Positions 32,567 to 44,262 are shown, numbered from the stretch's first letter. The stretch: DNA of 64,000 nucleotides from Leptospira gomenensis (GCF_004770155.1 NZ_RQFA01000020.1:1-64000), one strand, 5' to 3'. Numbers and translations are program-made. Notes: generated by a model not told the origin, from the sequence alone.

Positions 32567-33670
32567 TTATAATGTTTTTAAATACGCGAGAATGAACGGT
32601 TCTATGTCCCCGTCCATCACGGCCGCGACGTTTCCGGTTTCGTGATCCGTTCTATGGTCCTTTACGAGGTTGTAAGGATGGAAGACGTAACTGCGGATTT
32701 GCGATCCCCAGGATATGTCCTTTTTTTCGCCGGATTTTTTTTCCAACTCTTCCTTGGCTTTTTCCTGTTCCATTTCGTACAGTCTTGCCTTTAACATCTT
32801 AAAGGCGGTATCCCTGTTTTTGATCTGCGATCTTTCGTTCTGACACGCGACCACGATCCCGGAAGGTAAGTGCGTGATTCTCACGGCGGAGTCCGTCGTG
32901 TTTACGTGCTGTCCTCCGGCGCCTGACGACCGATAAACGTCCACGCGGATGTCTTTTTCCTCGATCTTAATGTCGATATCGTCGTCGATCTCGGGACTTA
33001 CGTGCACCGAAACGAAGGACGTATGTCTCCGTTTATTCGCGTCGAAGGGCGAGATACGAACGAGTCTATGTATTCCGTTTTCCCCTTTTAAAAAACCGAA
33101 CGCAAAATCGCCTATTACGTGTAAGGTGGCGTTCTTGATTCCGGCGCCGTCGCCCGCTTGGATGTCTATTAGGGAATATTGATATCCTTTTTTTTCGAAA
33201 TAACGTGTGTACATCCGTAGGAGCATTTCGGCCCAGTCCTGACTTTCGGTTCCACCCGCTCCCGGATGGATGTTCAGAAACGCGGGTTTAAGATCCTCGG
33301 GATTTTTCAAAGCTCCGAGTAATTCCAGTTCCTCGAACTTTTCCTGAAGTCTTTGGTATTCCGAGGAAAGTTCCCCGACTCCGCTTTCCCCTTTTTCGTC
33401 GAGGGTAAGTTCTACTAAATCAGGAAAATCTAATATATCCTGTTGGATCGTAAACCATGGCGTGAGTTTTTTTTCGAGTTCGTTCTTCTTTTGACTGACG
33501 ACGCGGGCTTCTTCGGGATTATTCCAGATATCGGGGTCCTCCGCTTTTTCTGTTAGCGCCTTAAGACGATCCTTGTCCTGTTCCAGGTTCAATAACTTCC
33601 AACGATTTAGAAAATTCTCCTGTAATTCCTTGGACACCCTTTTGAGTTCTTTTGCTGATTTGACTTCCAT
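32567..33670 (-). CDS. prfB: Peptide chain release factor 2
   Basis: A 367-residue class I release factor. It reads UAA/UGA through its anticodon-like SPF motif ([11 protein letters not shown]) and triggers peptide release through GGQ ([17 protein letters not shown], near residue 253). The C-terminal tail rich in K/E ([16 protein letters not shown]) is family-typical. Many bacteria make RF2 by a +1 programmed frameshift near codon 26. Here the frame is continuous from the ATG, so no frameshift is needed. It lies in a minus-strand row with valS, purD and a hypothetical upstream. Confidence 0.94.
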   Translation of the reverse strand: MEVKSAKELKRVSKELQENFLNRWKLLNLEQDKDRLKALTEKAEDPDIWNNPEEARVVSQKKNELEKKLTPWFTIQQDILDFPDLVELTLDEKGESGVGELSSEYQRLQEKFEELELLGALKNPEDLKPAFLNIHPGAGGTESQDWAEMLLRMYTRYFEKKGYQYSLIDIQAGDGAGIKNATLHVIGDFAFGFLKGENGIHRLVRISPFDANKRRHTSFVSVHVSPEIDDDIDIKIEEKDIRVDVYRSSGAGGQHVNTTDSAVRITHLPSGIVVACQNERSQIKNRDTAFKMLKARLYEMEQEKAKEELEKKSGEKKDISWGSQIRSYVFHPYNLVKDHRTDHETGNVAAVMDGDIEPFILAYLKTL

Positions 33671-33731
33671 ACTCTTTGCTTTTTGTCGATTTGACGATTA
33701 CCGGTTCCTTTCAGACGAAGACGAATGCGGG

Positions 33732-34577
33732 TTATTGAAATAGAAAATCCTCTTTTTTATCCCGTTCCTGCTCCCAGGAAAAAACCGTGTCTCGCAACTG
33801 GGGAGTGTTTCCTTCCACCGTTGCGACCAAAACGTATTCCTCCTTTTTTCGGAATTCTTCCGGATTCTTTTTTAAGATCAGTTTTCCGGAACGGATCAAA
33901 TCGAGTATATGCGTTAAAAACGGATCCTTTTCGGTTCGGTAGAGTTCCTTCATCGCGGTATAAAAGGGTGTGATTCCCTTGTGGAACCAATCCACCACTT
34001 CGTTTTTACCCGCGGGCCAGAGTTGGTTGAGATGGATGGTTTCCTCGCGGAGAAGCGATTTTCCTTGAAAGGGTTTTTGAAGATGTCTGCACTGGAAGTA
34101 GAGTTCGTGATTGATCTCGCGAGGAAACGTTTTCCCGTAACCGGAACCGATCCATTCGATCCATGCTTTTTTTTCCTTGGCAGGAAGGGAAGGGATCAAC
34201 GCGAAGAGATAATTCTGATTTCTGAATATTCGAGAAGTTGAAAGATGATCCAGGATCTCGTAGGGAATCATATATTGTCCCTTTTGCCATTCCAAAACGA
34301 CCGGGATCTTTTCTATATCGAGATATTCCGTAGGAGTTTCCAGTCCCACCACGTCTCCGAACTGAGTGAGAATATAAATAAACGATAATAATTCCTGACG
34401 ATTCATCTTCCGAATGAGGGCGTCCGGGTCGAGATTCCGATGCAATGCGTGTCTCAATAAATTGTATTGTTCCACGGGAAATTGTCCCGGAGAAAGAATG
34501 ATCCCGAGAAATTTTTCCATCTTTCTCAGGCTATGACGATCCACGAGATCTAAATTTCCGGAAATCAAAAACGGCAT
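33732..34577 (-). CDS. Hypothetical protein between purD and prfB
   Basis: A 281-residue protein of no recognised family. It is helical-looking throughout, with no signal peptide, and has repeated alpha-helical stretches ([65 protein letters not shown]). It starts three bases after the purD stop, so it should be translated in the same transcript. Its position between a purine gene and release factor 2 gives no clear hint of function. It ends 61 bases before prfB. Confidence 0.7.
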   Translation of the reverse strand: MPFLISGNLDLVDRHSLRKMEKFLGIILSPGQFPVEQYNLLRHALHRNLDPDALIRKMNRQELLSFIYILTQFGDVVGLETPTEYLDIEKIPVVLEWQKGQYMIPYEILDHLSTSRIFRNQNYLFALIPSLPAKEKKAWIEWIGSGYGKTFPREINHELYFQCRHLQKPFQGKSLLREETIHLNQLWPAGKNEVVDWFHKGITPFYTAMKELYRTEKDPFLTHILDLIRSGKLILKKNPEEFRKKEEYVLVATVEGNTPQLRDTVFSWEQERDKKEDFLFQ

Positions 34578-34580
34578 AGG

Positions 34581-35849
34581 TTAAAGCGCTCTGTGTGCGA
34601 TGTCTTTTCTAAAAAATGTTTTGGGAGCCCGGATTTTTTCCAGGAGGGAATAGGCTTGGGAAACCGAACTCTTTAGATCGGAACCGTAGGCCACTACTCC
34701 GAGAATTCTTCCCCCGGATGAAAAAACTTTTCCATCTTTTTTTAGAGTTCCCGCATGAAAAAGATATGTGTTTTGACCAACCGTTTCCGGAAGATCCAAC
34801 GGAATATTTTTTTCGTAGGAATCGGGATATCCTTGCGCCGCAAGAACCACCACGGTCGCCGCGCCCGGTTTTACGGAAGCCTTCACGTCTTCGATTTTTC
34901 CGGTAGATGCTTTATAAAGAAGTTCTAATAGATCTCCGTCCAACATGGAGAGCACACATTGTGTTTCCGGATCTCCGAACCTACAATTGAATTCCACCAC
35001 TCTCGGCCGGCCTTCGGACGATATCATCAAACCTGCATATAATAATCCGCGATACGGATGTCCTTTTTCGCGGAACGTCTCGAACATCGGATCGAATATT
35101 TTTTTTCGGACGACGGACAACACTTCTTCGGTTACGATCGGAGCGGGGCAATACGCTCCCATACCTCCGGTGTTCGGTCCTTGATCCCCGTCATATGCTC
35201 GTTTGTGATCCTGAGCGGCAGGGAGAAGGAAATAGGATTTCCCGTCGGAAACGGCGAAGATGGACGCTTCCTGGCCGTCCATAAACTCTTCGATAACAAC
35301 CTGTCTGCCGCTTTCTCCGAATTTATTGTCCTCGAAAATCTCCTTGAGCGCGTTAACCGCCATTGCCCTGTCAGTGGCCACGGTCACACCTTTGCCGGCG
35401 GCCAGTCCGTCCGCTTTGATGACGATCGGGAGCGGTTTCGACTCTATATACTTTAAAGAAGTTGAATATTCGGTAAACGTTTTATATTCCGCGGTGGGGA
35501 CGTTCGCTTCGGTCATCAGCGATTTCGCGAAATCCTTGGAACCCTCGACTTGGGCGCAATAGGAATCGGGACCGAATACGGGGATTCCGAGTTCTCCCGC
35601 CCAATCCGCAAACCCGGCCACGAGAGGGTCTTCGGGACCTACTACTACGAAGTCGAAGGGATTGGATTTCAGAAAGGTTTGGACCGATTGTTTGGATAAA
35701 ACTTCGAAAGATCCGCTCTGAAGAACTTCCGAATCGGGGAATCCGCCGTTTCCCGGATAAACTTTGAGTTCGCTTAACAAAGGAGATTTACGAAGGTGAA
35801 AGGCGATCGCGCTTTCCCTTCCGCCCGATCCGATCAAAAGTACTTTCAA
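34581..35849 (-). CDS. purD: Phosphoribosylamine-glycine ligase
   Basis: A 422-residue GAR synthetase, the second step of de novo purine synthesis: phosphoribosylamine + glycine + ATP to GAR. It is an ATP-grasp enzyme with N-terminal [19 protein letters not shown], the family's [18 protein letters not shown]-binding loop, [12 protein letters not shown], and [10 protein letters not shown]. The frame opens at a TTG at 35861, but the next TTG at 35849 gives the standard [10 protein letters not shown] start with AGG five bases upstream, one base after the valS stop. It is therefore coupled to valS. Complete and apparently functional. Confidence 0.94.
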   Translation of the reverse strand: MKVLLIGSGGRESAIAFHLRKSPLLSELKVYPGNGGFPDSEVLQSGSFEVLSKQSVQTFLKSNPFDFVVVGPEDPLVAGFADWAGELGIPVFGPDSYCAQVEGSKDFAKSLMTEANVPTAEYKTFTEYSTSLKYIESKPLPIVIKADGLAAGKGVTVATDRAMAVNALKEIFEDNKFGESGRQVVIEEFMDGQEASIFAVSDGKSYFLLPAAQDHKRAYDGDQGPNTGGMGAYCPAPIVTEEVLSVVRKKIFDPMFETFREKGHPYRGLLYAGLMISSEGRPRVVEFNCRFGDPETQCVLSMLDGDLLELLYKASTGKIEDVKASVKPGAATVVVLAAQGYPDSYEKNIPLDLPETVGQNTYLFHAGTLKKDGKVFSSGGRILGVVAYGSDLKSSVSQAYSLLEKIRAPKTFFRKDIAHRAL

Positions 35850-35850
35850 C

Positions 35851-38499
35851 TTAGCCTGCAAGATTTTGAATCCCCTTCTTCAGAACTTCCACCTTGTCGA
35901 GGAAGGTTTTGAGTTTTTCCCGTTCCTTTTCGATCACGTCGGGAGCGGCCTTAGAAAGGAATCCGGGGTTTGCCAGTTTGGCCTCCAGTTTTTCGCGTTC
36001 TACTTCCGCCTTTTGTAATTCCTTTTCGAGACGCGCTTTTTCCTTTGCGACGTCGATCAATCCCGCGAGAGGGAGGACGACTTCTCCCTTGCTGAAATGG
36101 GAAACCGAATCCGTTTTTTGAATCTCATACGTCGGTTCGATGTTGACCGATTCGAGTCTCGCGAGTTGCAAAAGCGAAACTTCGTTTTCACGGATCGCGG
36201 CCGAGCCGAGTTCGTCCGATGATTTTATGATCGCCTTACACTTCTTATCCGGAGTGACTCCGTTCTCCGCGCGCAATACGCGTATTTTGGTGACAATTTC
36301 CTGGAGAAGATTGAGTTTTTGAACTCCTGGCGAATCCTTCGAGATCGGATAACTTTCCGGATAGGGCGTTACCGCGAGAAAACGATCGGAGAATACGGAA
36401 TGGACCTCTTCGGTTAGGAACGGCATAAACGGATGAAGTAGACCCAGCGCGCGTGTGAGGACATCGACTAACACTTGTTTGGCGACTTCCGCGGAGCGTT
36501 CCGTGACTTTTCCGTACGCCCTAGGTTTTACGAGTTCGATATACCAGTCGCAGAAATCACCCCAGACGAATTCGTAGATGGCCGAGGTCATTTCGTAAAA
36601 ATGAAATTTGGAATGAGCCTTGTTATATTCCTCGAGGCAGTGATTGAACCGGGAAAGGATCCATTCGTCCATCGGTTCCAAATCGTTTTCGATTTCGGTC
36701 GTTATTCCCGTAGGAACGAAATCCTCCTCGAGGTTCATGAGGATGAACCGGGATGAATTCCATATTTTGTTGCAGAATGAACGATAACCGTCTAACCGCG
36801 ATTCGTCGAAAAGTATGTCTTTTCCTTCCGGTAGCGTCGCCGCGAGAAAAAAACGGAAGGAATCCGTTCCGTATTTCTCCATCATCACGAGCGGATCGAT
36901 GACGTTGCCTATCGACTTGGAGAATTTTTTTCCGTCCTTGTCGCGGACCAATCCGTGTATTAGTACTTTATGAAACGGTGGAGCTTCCATAAACTTCATT
37001 CCCATCATGATCATTCTGGAAACCCAGAAGAATATGATGTCGAATCCGGTGACGAGCACCGAAGTAGGGTAATATCGTTTCAGATCCGCGGTTTGTTCGG
37101 GCCAACCCATGGAGGAAAACGGCCAAAGTTGGGAGGAAAACCAAGTGTCCAATACGTCGGGATCGGGTTCCACTTCTTTGCTTCCGCAGGAAGGACACGT
37201 TGAAACGTCGGTTTCAGAAACTTCGATGTGTTTGCAGGTTTTACAATGATACGCGGGAATCTTATGACCCCACCAAAGTTGTCGGGAGATACACCAATCC
37301 CGAATGTTGTTCATCCATTCGAAAAAAGTTTTTTCCCACATCTTGGGGACGAATTCCACCTGACCCGTTCGTACGGCCTTTACGGCGAGATCGGCTAACG
37401 GACGGATTTTTACGAACCACTGCGTGGAAAGATACGGTTCGATCACCGCCCCTCCTCGGGAATTGTGTCCCACTGCGTGCACGTGGTCTTCGATCTTTTC
37501 GATCAAACCTTTCGCTTCCAGATCCGCCACGACTTTTTTACGGGCTTCGAAACGATCCAAACCTTCGTAGGCGCCGGCGTTTTCGTTCATGGTTCCGTCG
37601 GGATTCATCACGAGAAGAGGTTTTAATCCGAGCCTTTGTCCGGCCTCGAAGTCGTTTGCGTCGTGTGCCGGCGTGATCTTTACGAGTCCGGATCCGAATT
37701 CCTTATCCACGAACGAATCGAACAATAACGGGATTCGTCTGTCCGTCAAAGGAAGATCCAAGACTACGTTCTTCAATGACGCATAACGTTCATCGTCGGG
37801 ATTGGCGCAAACGGCGACGTCGCCTAACATCGTTTCGGGGCGAGTCGTCGCGACGACCGCGTAACGATCCTTTTGTCCGTGGATCGGATATTTGATATGA
37901 TACAACTTTCCTTTGGTTTCGCGGAATTCGACTTCCAGATCCGAGATCGCCGTTTGTGAAGCGGGGCACCAGTTGATGATTCTTTCTCCGCGATAGATCA
38001 AACCTTCGTCGTAGAGGGATTTAAAAACCTTGAAGACGGCCTTGCTTAGGCCTTCGTCGAAGGTGAATCTTTCCCGCGTCCAATCCACGGATTCGCCTAA
38101 CAGCCTCTGTTGTTTTACGATGGTGCCGCCGGAGTGTTCCTTCCATTCCCAGACTTTTTGTTCGAATTGTTGTCTGGTGAAGTCGGTTCTTTTTTTTCCT
38201 TCTTTGGCGAGTTCGCGTTCGACGACCATTTGTGTCGCGATTCCCGCATGATCCATTCCCGGAAGCCAAAGGGTGGACTTTCCCTTTTTGCGTTCGATAC
38301 GGATCAGTATATCCTGGATCGTATGATTGAGTGCGTGGCCGATATGAAGAGAACCCGTTACGTTGGGAGGCGGGATCACTATGGAAAAAATTTCTTCGGA
38401 ATTTTCGTTCGGTAAAAAGGATTTTTTCTCTTCCCAAAGAGAGATCCATTTACTCTCTACTTCTTTCGGTTCGTAACGATCGCCTATCTGCTTTTTCAT
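35851..38499 (-). CDS. valS: Valine-tRNA ligase
   Basis: An 882-residue class I aminoacyl-tRNA synthetase that charges tRNA-Val. It has the HIGH motif ([12 protein letters not shown]), the KFSKS catalytic loop ([12 protein letters not shown]), the editing-domain pattern, a C4-like cluster ([20 protein letters not shown]) in the middle, and the C-terminal ValRS coiled coil ([23 protein letters not shown]). The open frame reaches a TTG at 38550, but the ATG at 38499 ([15 protein letters not shown]) is the family N terminus. Its first downstream partner is purD. Full length and unremarkable. Confidence 0.95.
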   Translation of the reverse strand: MKKQIGDRYEPKEVESKWISLWEEKKSFLPNENSEEIFSIVIPPPNVTGSLHIGHALNHTIQDILIRIERKKGKSTLWLPGMDHAGIATQMVVERELAKEGKKRTDFTRQQFEQKVWEWKEHSGGTIVKQQRLLGESVDWTRERFTFDEGLSKAVFKVFKSLYDEGLIYRGERIINWCPASQTAISDLEVEFRETKGKLYHIKYPIHGQKDRYAVVATTRPETMLGDVAVCANPDDERYASLKNVVLDLPLTDRRIPLLFDSFVDKEFGSGLVKITPAHDANDFEAGQRLGLKPLLVMNPDGTMNENAGAYEGLDRFEARKKVVADLEAKGLIEKIEDHVHAVGHNSRGGAVIEPYLSTQWFVKIRPLADLAVKAVRTGQVEFVPKMWEKTFFEWMNNIRDWCISRQLWWGHKIPAYHCKTCKHIEVSETDVSTCPSCGSKEVEPDPDVLDTWFSSQLWPFSSMGWPEQTADLKRYYPTSVLVTGFDIIFFWVSRMIMMGMKFMEAPPFHKVLIHGLVRDKDGKKFSKSIGNVIDPLVMMEKYGTDSFRFFLAATLPEGKDILFDESRLDGYRSFCNKIWNSSRFILMNLEEDFVPTGITTEIENDLEPMDEWILSRFNHCLEEYNKAHSKFHFYEMTSAIYEFVWGDFCDWYIELVKPRAYGKVTERSAEVAKQVLVDVLTRALGLLHPFMPFLTEEVHSVFSDRFLAVTPYPESYPISKDSPGVQKLNLLQEIVTKIRVLRAENGVTPDKKCKAIIKSSDELGSAAIRENEVSLLQLARLESVNIEPTYEIQKTDSVSHFSKGEVVLPLAGLIDVAKEKARLEKELQKAEVEREKLEAKLANPGFLSKAAPDVIEKEREKLKTFLDKVEVLKKGIQNLAG

Positions 38500-38589
38500 G
38501 GCCGTAAAAAACAGGTTTTCCTGCTTTTGCCCAAGGTCAAGAGGATTCAAACCGAACCGACTTTTCGACGCGAAAAATTGGCGAACGTT

Positions 38590-39024
38590 TTATTTTTTGC
38601 GGCGCGTATTTTGTCTCAAAGCGCTTGCTGATGAGGAGCCGATTTTGCCCGTACGCTTAGAAACGTTTTTGCCGATCAAGATACTCGTCTTCGCTTTGAG
38701 CGCCGACTTTATCATAGTTTGGATTTCCTTGAGAGGAAATCGAGCGTCGTCCGGTATGTCGATACAGGTTTTTCCGTAGAATAGATTTGGAAATTTCTTT
38801 TTGACACTTTGCAGATGATACGGATCGCAGAGATGGATCGAGATCCTATTTTTTTGAGCGCCCAATCGGATCCAGTTTTTTCCGAGTCCATAGGCGGGCA
38901 TTCCCTGTTTCATAAACTCCTGGATTTCGGGAAACGTATCTACGATCCAGGAGCGAAGAACGAGAAATCTTTCTTTGCGCGGCTCGGGTTGTGTCTCGAT
39001 ATAATCGCGGATCTCCGAGGACAT
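38590..39024 (-). CDS. DUF1801-domain protein (YdhG-like)
   Basis: A 144-residue small protein of the DUF1801/YdhG-type fold (GLGKNWIRLGAQKNRISIHLC, with IQEFMKQGMPAYGLGK and DDARFPLKEIQTMIKSALKAK), ending in a basic tail KRTGKIGSSSASALRQNTRRKK. It is presumably cytosolic. Family members are widespread, and one is linked to iron handling, but function is generally unclear. The frame opens at 39063, but MSSEIRDYIETQ at 39024 is the usual N terminus. It ends 90 bases before valS. Confidence 0.75.
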   Translation of the reverse strand: MSSEIRDYIETQPEPRKERFLVLRSWIVDTFPEIQEFMKQGMPAYGLGKNWIRLGAQKNRISIHLCDPYHLQSVKKKFPNLFYGKTCIDIPDDARFPLKEIQTMIKSALKAKTSILIGKNVSKRTGKIGSSSASALRQNTRRKK

Positions 39025-39102
39025 AATAAATTTCGGAATCGGAATGAAAGAAAAGAGATACATTTTTGGATTCGCAGAAGCGGTTTTATCCCAATGGAAA
39101 AC

Positions 39103-39888
39103 CTATTCCCGCTTTCCTCCTTTTTTCTTCGAAGCCGTGGATTCTGGATCCTCGTTTGATCCTGAGTTTTGTTTTTCAAATTCCTGGGCGAAGGTTCGCA
39201 GTTTCAGCGCGGCCGAAATCATTTCTTCTTTCGAAAAGGGAAGTTTGGGTGCTTTTTTTATTCCTAAAATTTTGGAGAATATTTCGTAGGAGTGGACGCT
39301 GTTTTCGTAGATCGATTCAGCGCTCACGTCTCCGATTCCCAACATAAAAAAAGCGAATCTTTCGTTTTGAACGTAACTCATCGCCAATATCGATTCGGCA
39401 AGAAAGGGAGCGGGCATATCGACGTTGAAGGAGCCGTCCTTTTGTCCCTCAACGATCAGATCGGACATGAAGTCGAGATCCCTTTTGAAAATTTCCTTTT
39501 CCAATTTCGATTTGAGGGTAAGGTTTTGGGGAAGATACAACGCCTTTATGAAAAAGAATATCATCTCCGGATTTTTGTCCATCCAGTCGAAATGAAGTTC
39601 CTGTATTATTTTAAGTTTATCTAATGTGTTTTTCGGTGTTCTGGATTCTACGTTTTGCAGAAGTTCTTTGGTCAATTCGTCCGACATCGTTTTGATCAGT
39701 TCCATCAAAAGTTCTTCTTTGGAATTGAAGTGGTGATAAAACGTGCCTTTGGCGATTCCTAACTCGTCGATGATATCCTGGACGGAGGTCGAATCGTAGC
39801 CCCGGGAGAAGAAAAATGTCCGCGCGCAAACGAGGATCTCCTCCTTGGTTTCTTTGCCTTTTTGTTTGTTTTGATTCGGCTTTTGCAT
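39103..39888 (-). CDS. TetR/AcrR family transcriptional regulator
   Basis: A 261-residue TetR-type repressor. Residues about 12-60 are the HTH (KEEILVCARTFFFSRGYDSTSVQDIIDELGIAKGTFYHHFNSKEELL), with the typical 'G-x-F-Y-x-H-F' ending of the recognition helix. The remaining helices form a ligand-binding domain of unknown ligand. A basic, serine-rich tail (NSGSNEDPESTASKKKGGKRE) follows. A perfect palindrome just upstream of its ATG (39900-39918) looks like its operator, suggesting autoregulation. No efflux pump or other target is adjacent, so the regulon is not clear. Confidence 0.88.
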   Translation of the reverse strand: MQKPNQNKQKGKETKEEILVCARTFFFSRGYDSTSVQDIIDELGIAKGTFYHHFNSKEELLMELIKTMSDELTKELLQNVESRTPKNTLDKLKIIQELHFDWMDKNPEMIFFFIKALYLPQNLTLKSKLEKEIFKRDLDFMSDLIVEGQKDGSFNVDMPAPFLAESILAMSYVQNERFAFFMLGIGDVSAESIYENSVHSYEIFSKILGIKKAPKLPFSKEEMISAALKLRTFAQEFEKQNSGSNEDPESTASKKKGGKRE

Positions 39889-39899
39889 GAGATTTAATT

Positions 39900-39918
39900 T
39901 AGACCGACCGTCGGTCTA
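39900..39918. promoter_or_regulatory. TetR-type operator palindrome
   Basis: TAGACCGACCGTCGGTCTA is a 19-base perfect palindrome with one central base, twelve bases upstream of the tetR-like ATG (39888). The GACCGAC/GTCGGTC arms are typical of TetR-family operators. Its position between start codon and promoter fits repression of its own gene. Confidence 0.75.
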
Positions 39919-39962
39919 TTTTCTGGGGAACGTGGATTTTTCGTCAATCGAAAATTGGGAAA

Positions 39963-40026
39963 TGTAGGAACTCCTAGGTTTTACGAGGGAATCATCGTAA
40001 AACCCAGCAATTGCGGGAACTACCGC
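39963..40026. repeat. Cluster of GGAACT-core repeats with hairpin
   Basis: TGTAGGAACTCCTA (39963-39976) and TTGCGGGAACTACCGC (40011-40026) flank a 10-bp hairpin, GGTTTTACGA (39977-39986) / TCGTAAAACC (39995-40004). The first motif matches 19047-19063 and the second matches the reverse strand of 29361-29378. The cluster lies between the tetR-like gene and the SpsF-PseG gene and may act as a terminator. Confidence 0.6.
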
Positions 40027-40080
40027 GTACTCTTTGGAGGAATTCCCGTTGGGCAAGTTGCCGTAAAAGCCCCCTCACAA

Positions 40081-41667
40081 TTACCGCAAAAGACAATCCT
40101 GCACTTCGGCGAGCAAACGAGGATAACCGCTCCCGTCTATCGTCACCGTGCTCCGTCGTAGTTCCGAGGTTTGACCGAAACGATCCGTTCCCAATTCTCC
40201 CGCAAACGGAATTCCGAAGTTTTTCTCGGCCAGTTCGGAAAGTGCGGTGTGAATCGGTCCGATGGAAAAGCTGGAAACTTTTTTTTTCAGAAATACCGCT
40301 TCGAACAACGATTGGCCGAAATAACCGGCGAACCCCGAAGATCCGGAGAGAAGTTCCCGGAAACGGAACGAGGAAATGCGAGAACGATGTTCGACGAGCG
40401 GAGAACGCGGTTCCGCACCTCCGACCCGCACGATTTTTTCGACGTTTTCCGAGGAACGGAGACGTTCGAGATGGACGTCCAACGTTTCCGTTTCCGAAAC
40501 GCGCAGGTTGCCCGCATAACACAATAAATACGATCCGTCCTTAGGTTCCGTCGTCTTTAATCTGGGGGGAATCAGGATTCGATCGGGAGAAAACGGAATT
40601 TCAGAATCGGGATGGGGAAGGGCATCGTAAATCCGATATCTTCTTCGCTCCGGGCCGAAGTGATCGATCAAGAATAGTTTCGTTTTTGAATATTCGGGAA
40701 TTGGAATGTCTCTGGAATCGACCACGATGAGATCGACTTCTCCGTCCGGGGGAAATTGGCTTAAACGTATCGTTTCGTATCCTTCGGAGGAAAGTAGAAC
40801 GAAAAGAATGCGGGTCCTTTCGAAATGTCCGCTTCCGAAACGTTTCGGATCTCCGGCTAAAATTCCGATCCGTTTCCGTTCGTTCGATTTTTCCTCGGGG
40901 ATTCGGAATCGAATCTGATCCACGTCCGAGTTCCCGAGGAACCATTCGGGATGTTTTCGATACGCCGTCGCACAATCCTCGGCTCCGAAAAACGTATGTC
41001 CGGTTTCCATATTTCCGAGGATAAGATTTACGGTTTCCCGATCCTTCGGTTCGTCCACGGTCAACCGTAATTCGGGAACGATTTTTTTATCGTCTTCGCT
41101 TAACAACGGAGCGAGTTTTAGGATTCTAAAGCGGTCCGGATTTTCCTTGATATGAAGACTAACGTGTTCCCTGTGTCGTTCCTCCAAATTGGCGGGAGCC
41201 CATTCCAACGCCCTTCGGGTAAAAATTTCTCCGCCCATACCGAGCGGCAGTCCGTTAATCGAAGCGAGGTCGGGAGTCGCATAAACGAAAGCCTCCAAAA
41301 GTTGATCCAAGTGGAGGGTGTCGTAAAAAGGATTATCGCCCGTTAGGCGAAGAATCCATTCCGCTTCGAAAAATTCCGAGGCGCGTATATAACGTTCCCG
41401 TACGTCGGTCGCGTGTCCGCAAAAATGCGTGTATTTCCTTCGTTCCAGAAATTCCCGCAATTCTTCGTCCTCTTCGGGAATCAGATAAACGATCCTTTCC
41501 TCCGGAAGAACCGATACGATTCTTTCCTGAATACGATCGATCAGCGTTTTCCCCGATCCGTCGGGATATTCCGCAAGAACCTTTCCGGGTAATCGTGTGG
41601 ATCCGGTACGGGCCTGGATAAAGGCGAATATTTCGGGCGTATTACGCGTTGAACGTATACCACTCAT
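40081..41667 (-). CDS. SpsF-like cytidylyltransferase fused to PseG-like domain
   Basis: A 528-residue fusion. Residues 1-255 resemble the SpsF/NeuA-type nucleotidyltransferases that make CMP- or similar activated sugars: [15 protein letters not shown] near 17-31, [10 protein letters not shown], and a basic [14 protein letters not shown] region. Residues about 270-528 start with [19 protein letters not shown] (GxGHxxR at 279-284), as in PseG, the UDP-sugar hydrolase of pseudaminic acid synthesis. This suggests synthesis of an activated surface sugar such as a nonulosonate. The exact sugar is not known. Its start overlaps the upstream spiro-SPASM gene by 26 bases, so the two are coupled. Confidence 0.8.
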   Translation of the reverse strand: MSGIRSTRNTPEIFAFIQARTGSTRLPGKVLAEYPDGSGKTLIDRIQERIVSVLPEERIVYLIPEEDEELREFLERRKYTHFCGHATDVRERYIRASEFFEAEWILRLTGDNPFYDTLHLDQLLEAFVYATPDLASINGLPLGMGGEIFTRRALEWAPANLEERHREHVSLHIKENPDRFRILKLAPLLSEDDKKIVPELRLTVDEPKDRETVNLILGNMETGHTFFGAEDCATAYRKHPEWFLGNSDVDQIRFRIPEEKSNERKRIGILAGDPKRFGSGHFERTRILFVLLSSEGYETIRLSQFPPDGEVDLIVVDSRDIPIPEYSKTKLFLIDHFGPERRRYRIYDALPHPDSEIPFSPDRILIPPRLKTTEPKDGSYLLCYAGNLRVSETETLDVHLERLRSSENVEKIVRVGGAEPRSPLVEHRSRISSFRFRELLSGSSGFAGYFGQSLFEAVFLKKKVSSFSIGPIHTALSELAEKNFGIPFAGELGTDRFGQTSELRRSTVTIDGSGYPRLLAEVQDCLLR

Positions 41668-43180
41668 CGCAGCTAAGACAAGGAGCGCCCGTCGTTTCGT
41701 GTTGTCCGTTTAAGGAACGGGAAAACGATGGAAGTCCTTTACGCCAAATATCTATTAGATTTTCTTTATGTAGGTTTCCGAGTTCTTTACCGGGAATCTG
41801 TCTACATACGGATACGGTTCCGTCCGAGTTCACGTATAAATCCCGGTCTAGGTGCCAGCAGAACTCCCTCTGGATCGGAGTCAGATCGCTCGTTCTTTTT
41901 TCCGGCATCAATCCGGCGAATCGATTGTATTTTTGTAGTACGATTCCGAAGCCGCGCTTTTCGGTTTCGCCCACCCAGGTTTCCACTTCGTCCTCGGTTT
42001 CCTGGATCTTTAGAAATTGAAGATAAATCCTTTTTTTCGGAAATACGTTCTCGAGTTTTTCAAGATTGGAAAGTACGGTTCGTAGTTCTTTTTTTCCGTA
42101 GAGGGATCCGTATCGTTCCGGATCGAGTGTCGTCAAGTTTACGATCCAAGTGATCCGCTCCTTGTCCTGTGCGTTTATGGTTTCCAAATATTTCAGGACC
42201 GTTTCGAGGTCCGAGTACAACGCGGTTTCCACGATCAATTCCTGCAACATCGGAAATTTTAAGGAAGTCGATAAAAGCGAAACGAAGTCGGGATGAAGCA
42301 AGGGTTCGCCCGATCCTCCGAAACAAACGGTATATTCGTCCGAAAAGGATTCCTCCCGTTGTGCGAGAAGTTTTTCGAGCAAATCGACCTCGATCCTGCT
42401 GCCGTCCTTTTTATTATCGCCGTATTGTCGCGGACAATACGTACAACTCAATTCACATCCTCTGTAGATCTCCAACTCCAAATAGGTAGGTCCCGTTCTG
42501 AATACCTCCGGTTTGTTTTGAATCCACGGAAGGATTTCCGAATACCTCCAATTCTCCTTGGAACCTATAAATCCCCGCACAAGATTGAGGGAACGTCGGT
42601 TTCTCAGGGAAAAGTCGAGACGGTATTGTCTCAAATCGGGAGCGTGATAAAAAATTTCCACGTCGTAGTGATTGATGTTTTTTAAAAGATATTCGTGCGC
42701 GCTCGTTTTTAGCTCCGAGGGAAGTGCGTTTACGAATTCCCGTGAAAGGATATACGGCACAATTCCTACGGGTAGATTTTCGCTGTAGGAATATTGGGAA
42801 AGATATCGGTCGTGTCTTTCATACAACTCCTGCGAAAGCGCCGGGTCCAAACACGGAAATAATCCGGTGAAATAAAAAAACGAAACGTCGTCCCAGTCGG
42901 CGTCTCCGGTTCTGGACGGAGGAAGAGAAACCGCGACTTTTTTTAAAAATTCGGATTCGGAAGAAGTTTCTAAGATTTGAATATTCAAAAAATTGTATGT
43001 TTTGGGATCTTCCGAAAGGGGCCATACGTTGAAATCCACCCTGGAACCGGGAAGTATTTCGGAAATGCGCGATAAGGAAAGACGGACGAGGTTTTCCTTT
43101 TCTTCGGAAGATAGGGAAAGCAGCAGTTTTTCCGTCGTTGAATCCAGAAATACGGCGGAATGGGTGATCGGAAACTTCAT
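41642..43180 (-). CDS. Spiro-SPASM radical SAM protein
   Basis: A 512-residue protein resembling the spirochaete 'spiro-SPASM' family. The radical SAM cluster motif CELSCTYC lies in [14 protein letters not shown] (C242, C246, C249), inside a TIM-barrel-like middle domain. The C-terminal SPASM region carries [30 protein letters not shown] and CLSCDEW, for a second cluster. The N-terminal 220 residues are unusual, with no recognised domain. SPASM proteins often modify peptides or proteins. Coupling to an activated-sugar enzyme suggests a role in surface glycan or glycoprotein making. The ATG lies 47 bases after a SurA-like gene. Confidence 0.82.
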   Translation of the reverse strand: MKFPITHSAVFLDSTTEKLLLSLSSEEKENLVRLSLSRISEILPGSRVDFNVWPLSEDPKTYNFLNIQILETSSESEFLKKVAVSLPPSRTGDADWDDVSFFYFTGLFPCLDPALSQELYERHDRYLSQYSYSENLPVGIVPYILSREFVNALPSELKTSAHEYLLKNINHYDVEIFYHAPDLRQYRLDFSLRNRRSLNLVRGFIGSKENWRYSEILPWIQNKPEVFRTGPTYLELEIYRGCELSCTYCPRQYGDNKKDGSRIEVDLLEKLLAQREESFSDEYTVCFGGSGEPLLHPDFVSLLSTSLKFPMLQELIVETALYSDLETVLKYLETINAQDKERITWIVNLTTLDPERYGSLYGKKELRTVLSNLEKLENVFPKKRIYLQFLKIQETEDEVETWVGETEKRGFGIVLQKYNRFAGLMPEKRTSDLTPIQREFCWHLDRDLYVNSDGTVSVCRQIPGKELGNLHKENLIDIWRKGLPSFSRSLNGQHETTGAPCLSCDEWYTFNA

Positions 43181-43227
43181 CGTTCGAGTTTATTATCGGC
43201 GGAAATTCAGACTTACCGTATTCAATT

Positions 43228-44262
43228 TCAATCCACGTTGAAATTCTCTTCTTTCGTGGGAATCTTATTCTCTTTTTTATAAGCCTCGTCGAATATCTGG
43301 ATCGGAATTTCCGTCCTCGCTTCTTTGAGCCATTTGTGGAAGGTTTCCTCTTCTTTGTCCCGATAGAGTATGTTTTGGATTCCCCCGCGAAGGTTGTCCA
43401 TCGGAGTGGGACGTTTTCCTTCTATTTTCAAGATACAATAGCGTTTGCGTTCGTCGCGGAACACTTCGGACAAACCTCCGTTGGGCAAAGGCGCCGCGAT
43501 CGTCGCGGTGATCTTGCTGTATTTGTAAAGATCGAAGGAGGAGATCCATTCCACCATTCCTCGTCTGGACCGCAACGCGGGATCGTTCCGGGGAGAACCG
43601 GCGATCAGAGAAAAGGAAGAAGGATCGGCGAGGACGGACTTTCGTATTTCGGAAACTTCCTTGTAGATCTTGTTTTCTTCCTGCACCGAATCGTTTTCGG
43701 GAGCGACCGCGATGATCCTGTAACGGATTTCGAATCCCACCTTGTCCTTGTTTTGGTTGTACCAACTTCGGATCTCCTGTTCGCTCGGAGGAGGTACGGC
43801 GATCTTCAACTGCAGAAGTTGTCCTTTTTTGATCTGATACGGAAGTTCCGTGACCCAGAGTTCGAACGGCATTCCCGAAGAGGATTCCATCGCTTTTTCG
43901 AATTGTTTGCGACTGGTCGTTCCCATGACTTCCATTCTTTTTTCGATTTCGGAATCCACTCTTTGTTCGTTGACCTGAATCGATTCCTCTTCCGCGACCA
44001 CGTCCACGATCGCGCGGTCGATGAGAAAATCCAAGATCCGAGTCCGGAGCGATTTTCTCATATCCTCGTGTTTGAGATGTTTTTGAAGTCGGTTGTATTT
44101 TTCCGCGGCGTCGTCGAGATCGAGTTCGGAAATGGAAAGGGTCCCGACCGTCGCGATGACCCGATTGAGGGATTCCGCCGTGGAAACCGGCCTTTGAATC
44201 CATAAGAATACGAACAATCCGCCGAAGAAAAAGGCTTTTGTGCGTGTTCGATTTGAATTCAT
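43228..44262 (-). CDS. Exported SurA-like chaperone/PPIase
   Basis: A 344-residue exported protein of the SurA/parvulin type, which helps fold outer-membrane proteins in the periplasm. The signal peptide is near [24 protein letters not shown]. The N-terminal chaperone part follows ([28 protein letters not shown] and [21 protein letters not shown]), and then a parvulin-like segment with [47 protein letters not shown] and [13 protein letters not shown]. The frame opens at 44322, but the ATG at 44262 has GGGAG six bases upstream and gives a signal peptide. It sits between an MCP and the spiro-SPASM gene and may share their transcript. Confidence 0.82.
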   Translation of the reverse strand: MNSNRTRTKAFFFGGLFVFLWIQRPVSTAESLNRVIATVGTLSISELDLDDAAEKYNRLQKHLKHEDMRKSLRTRILDFLIDRAIVDVVAEEESIQVNEQRVDSEIEKRMEVMGTTSRKQFEKAMESSSGMPFELWVTELPYQIKKGQLLQLKIAVPPPSEQEIRSWYNQNKDKVGFEIRYRIIAVAPENDSVQEENKIYKEVSEIRKSVLADPSSFSLIAGSPRNDPALRSRRGMVEWISSFDLYKYSKITATIAAPLPNGGLSEVFRDERKRYCILKIEGKRPTPMDNLRGGIQNILYRDKEEETFHKWLKEARTEIPIQIFDEAYKKENKIPTKEENFNVD

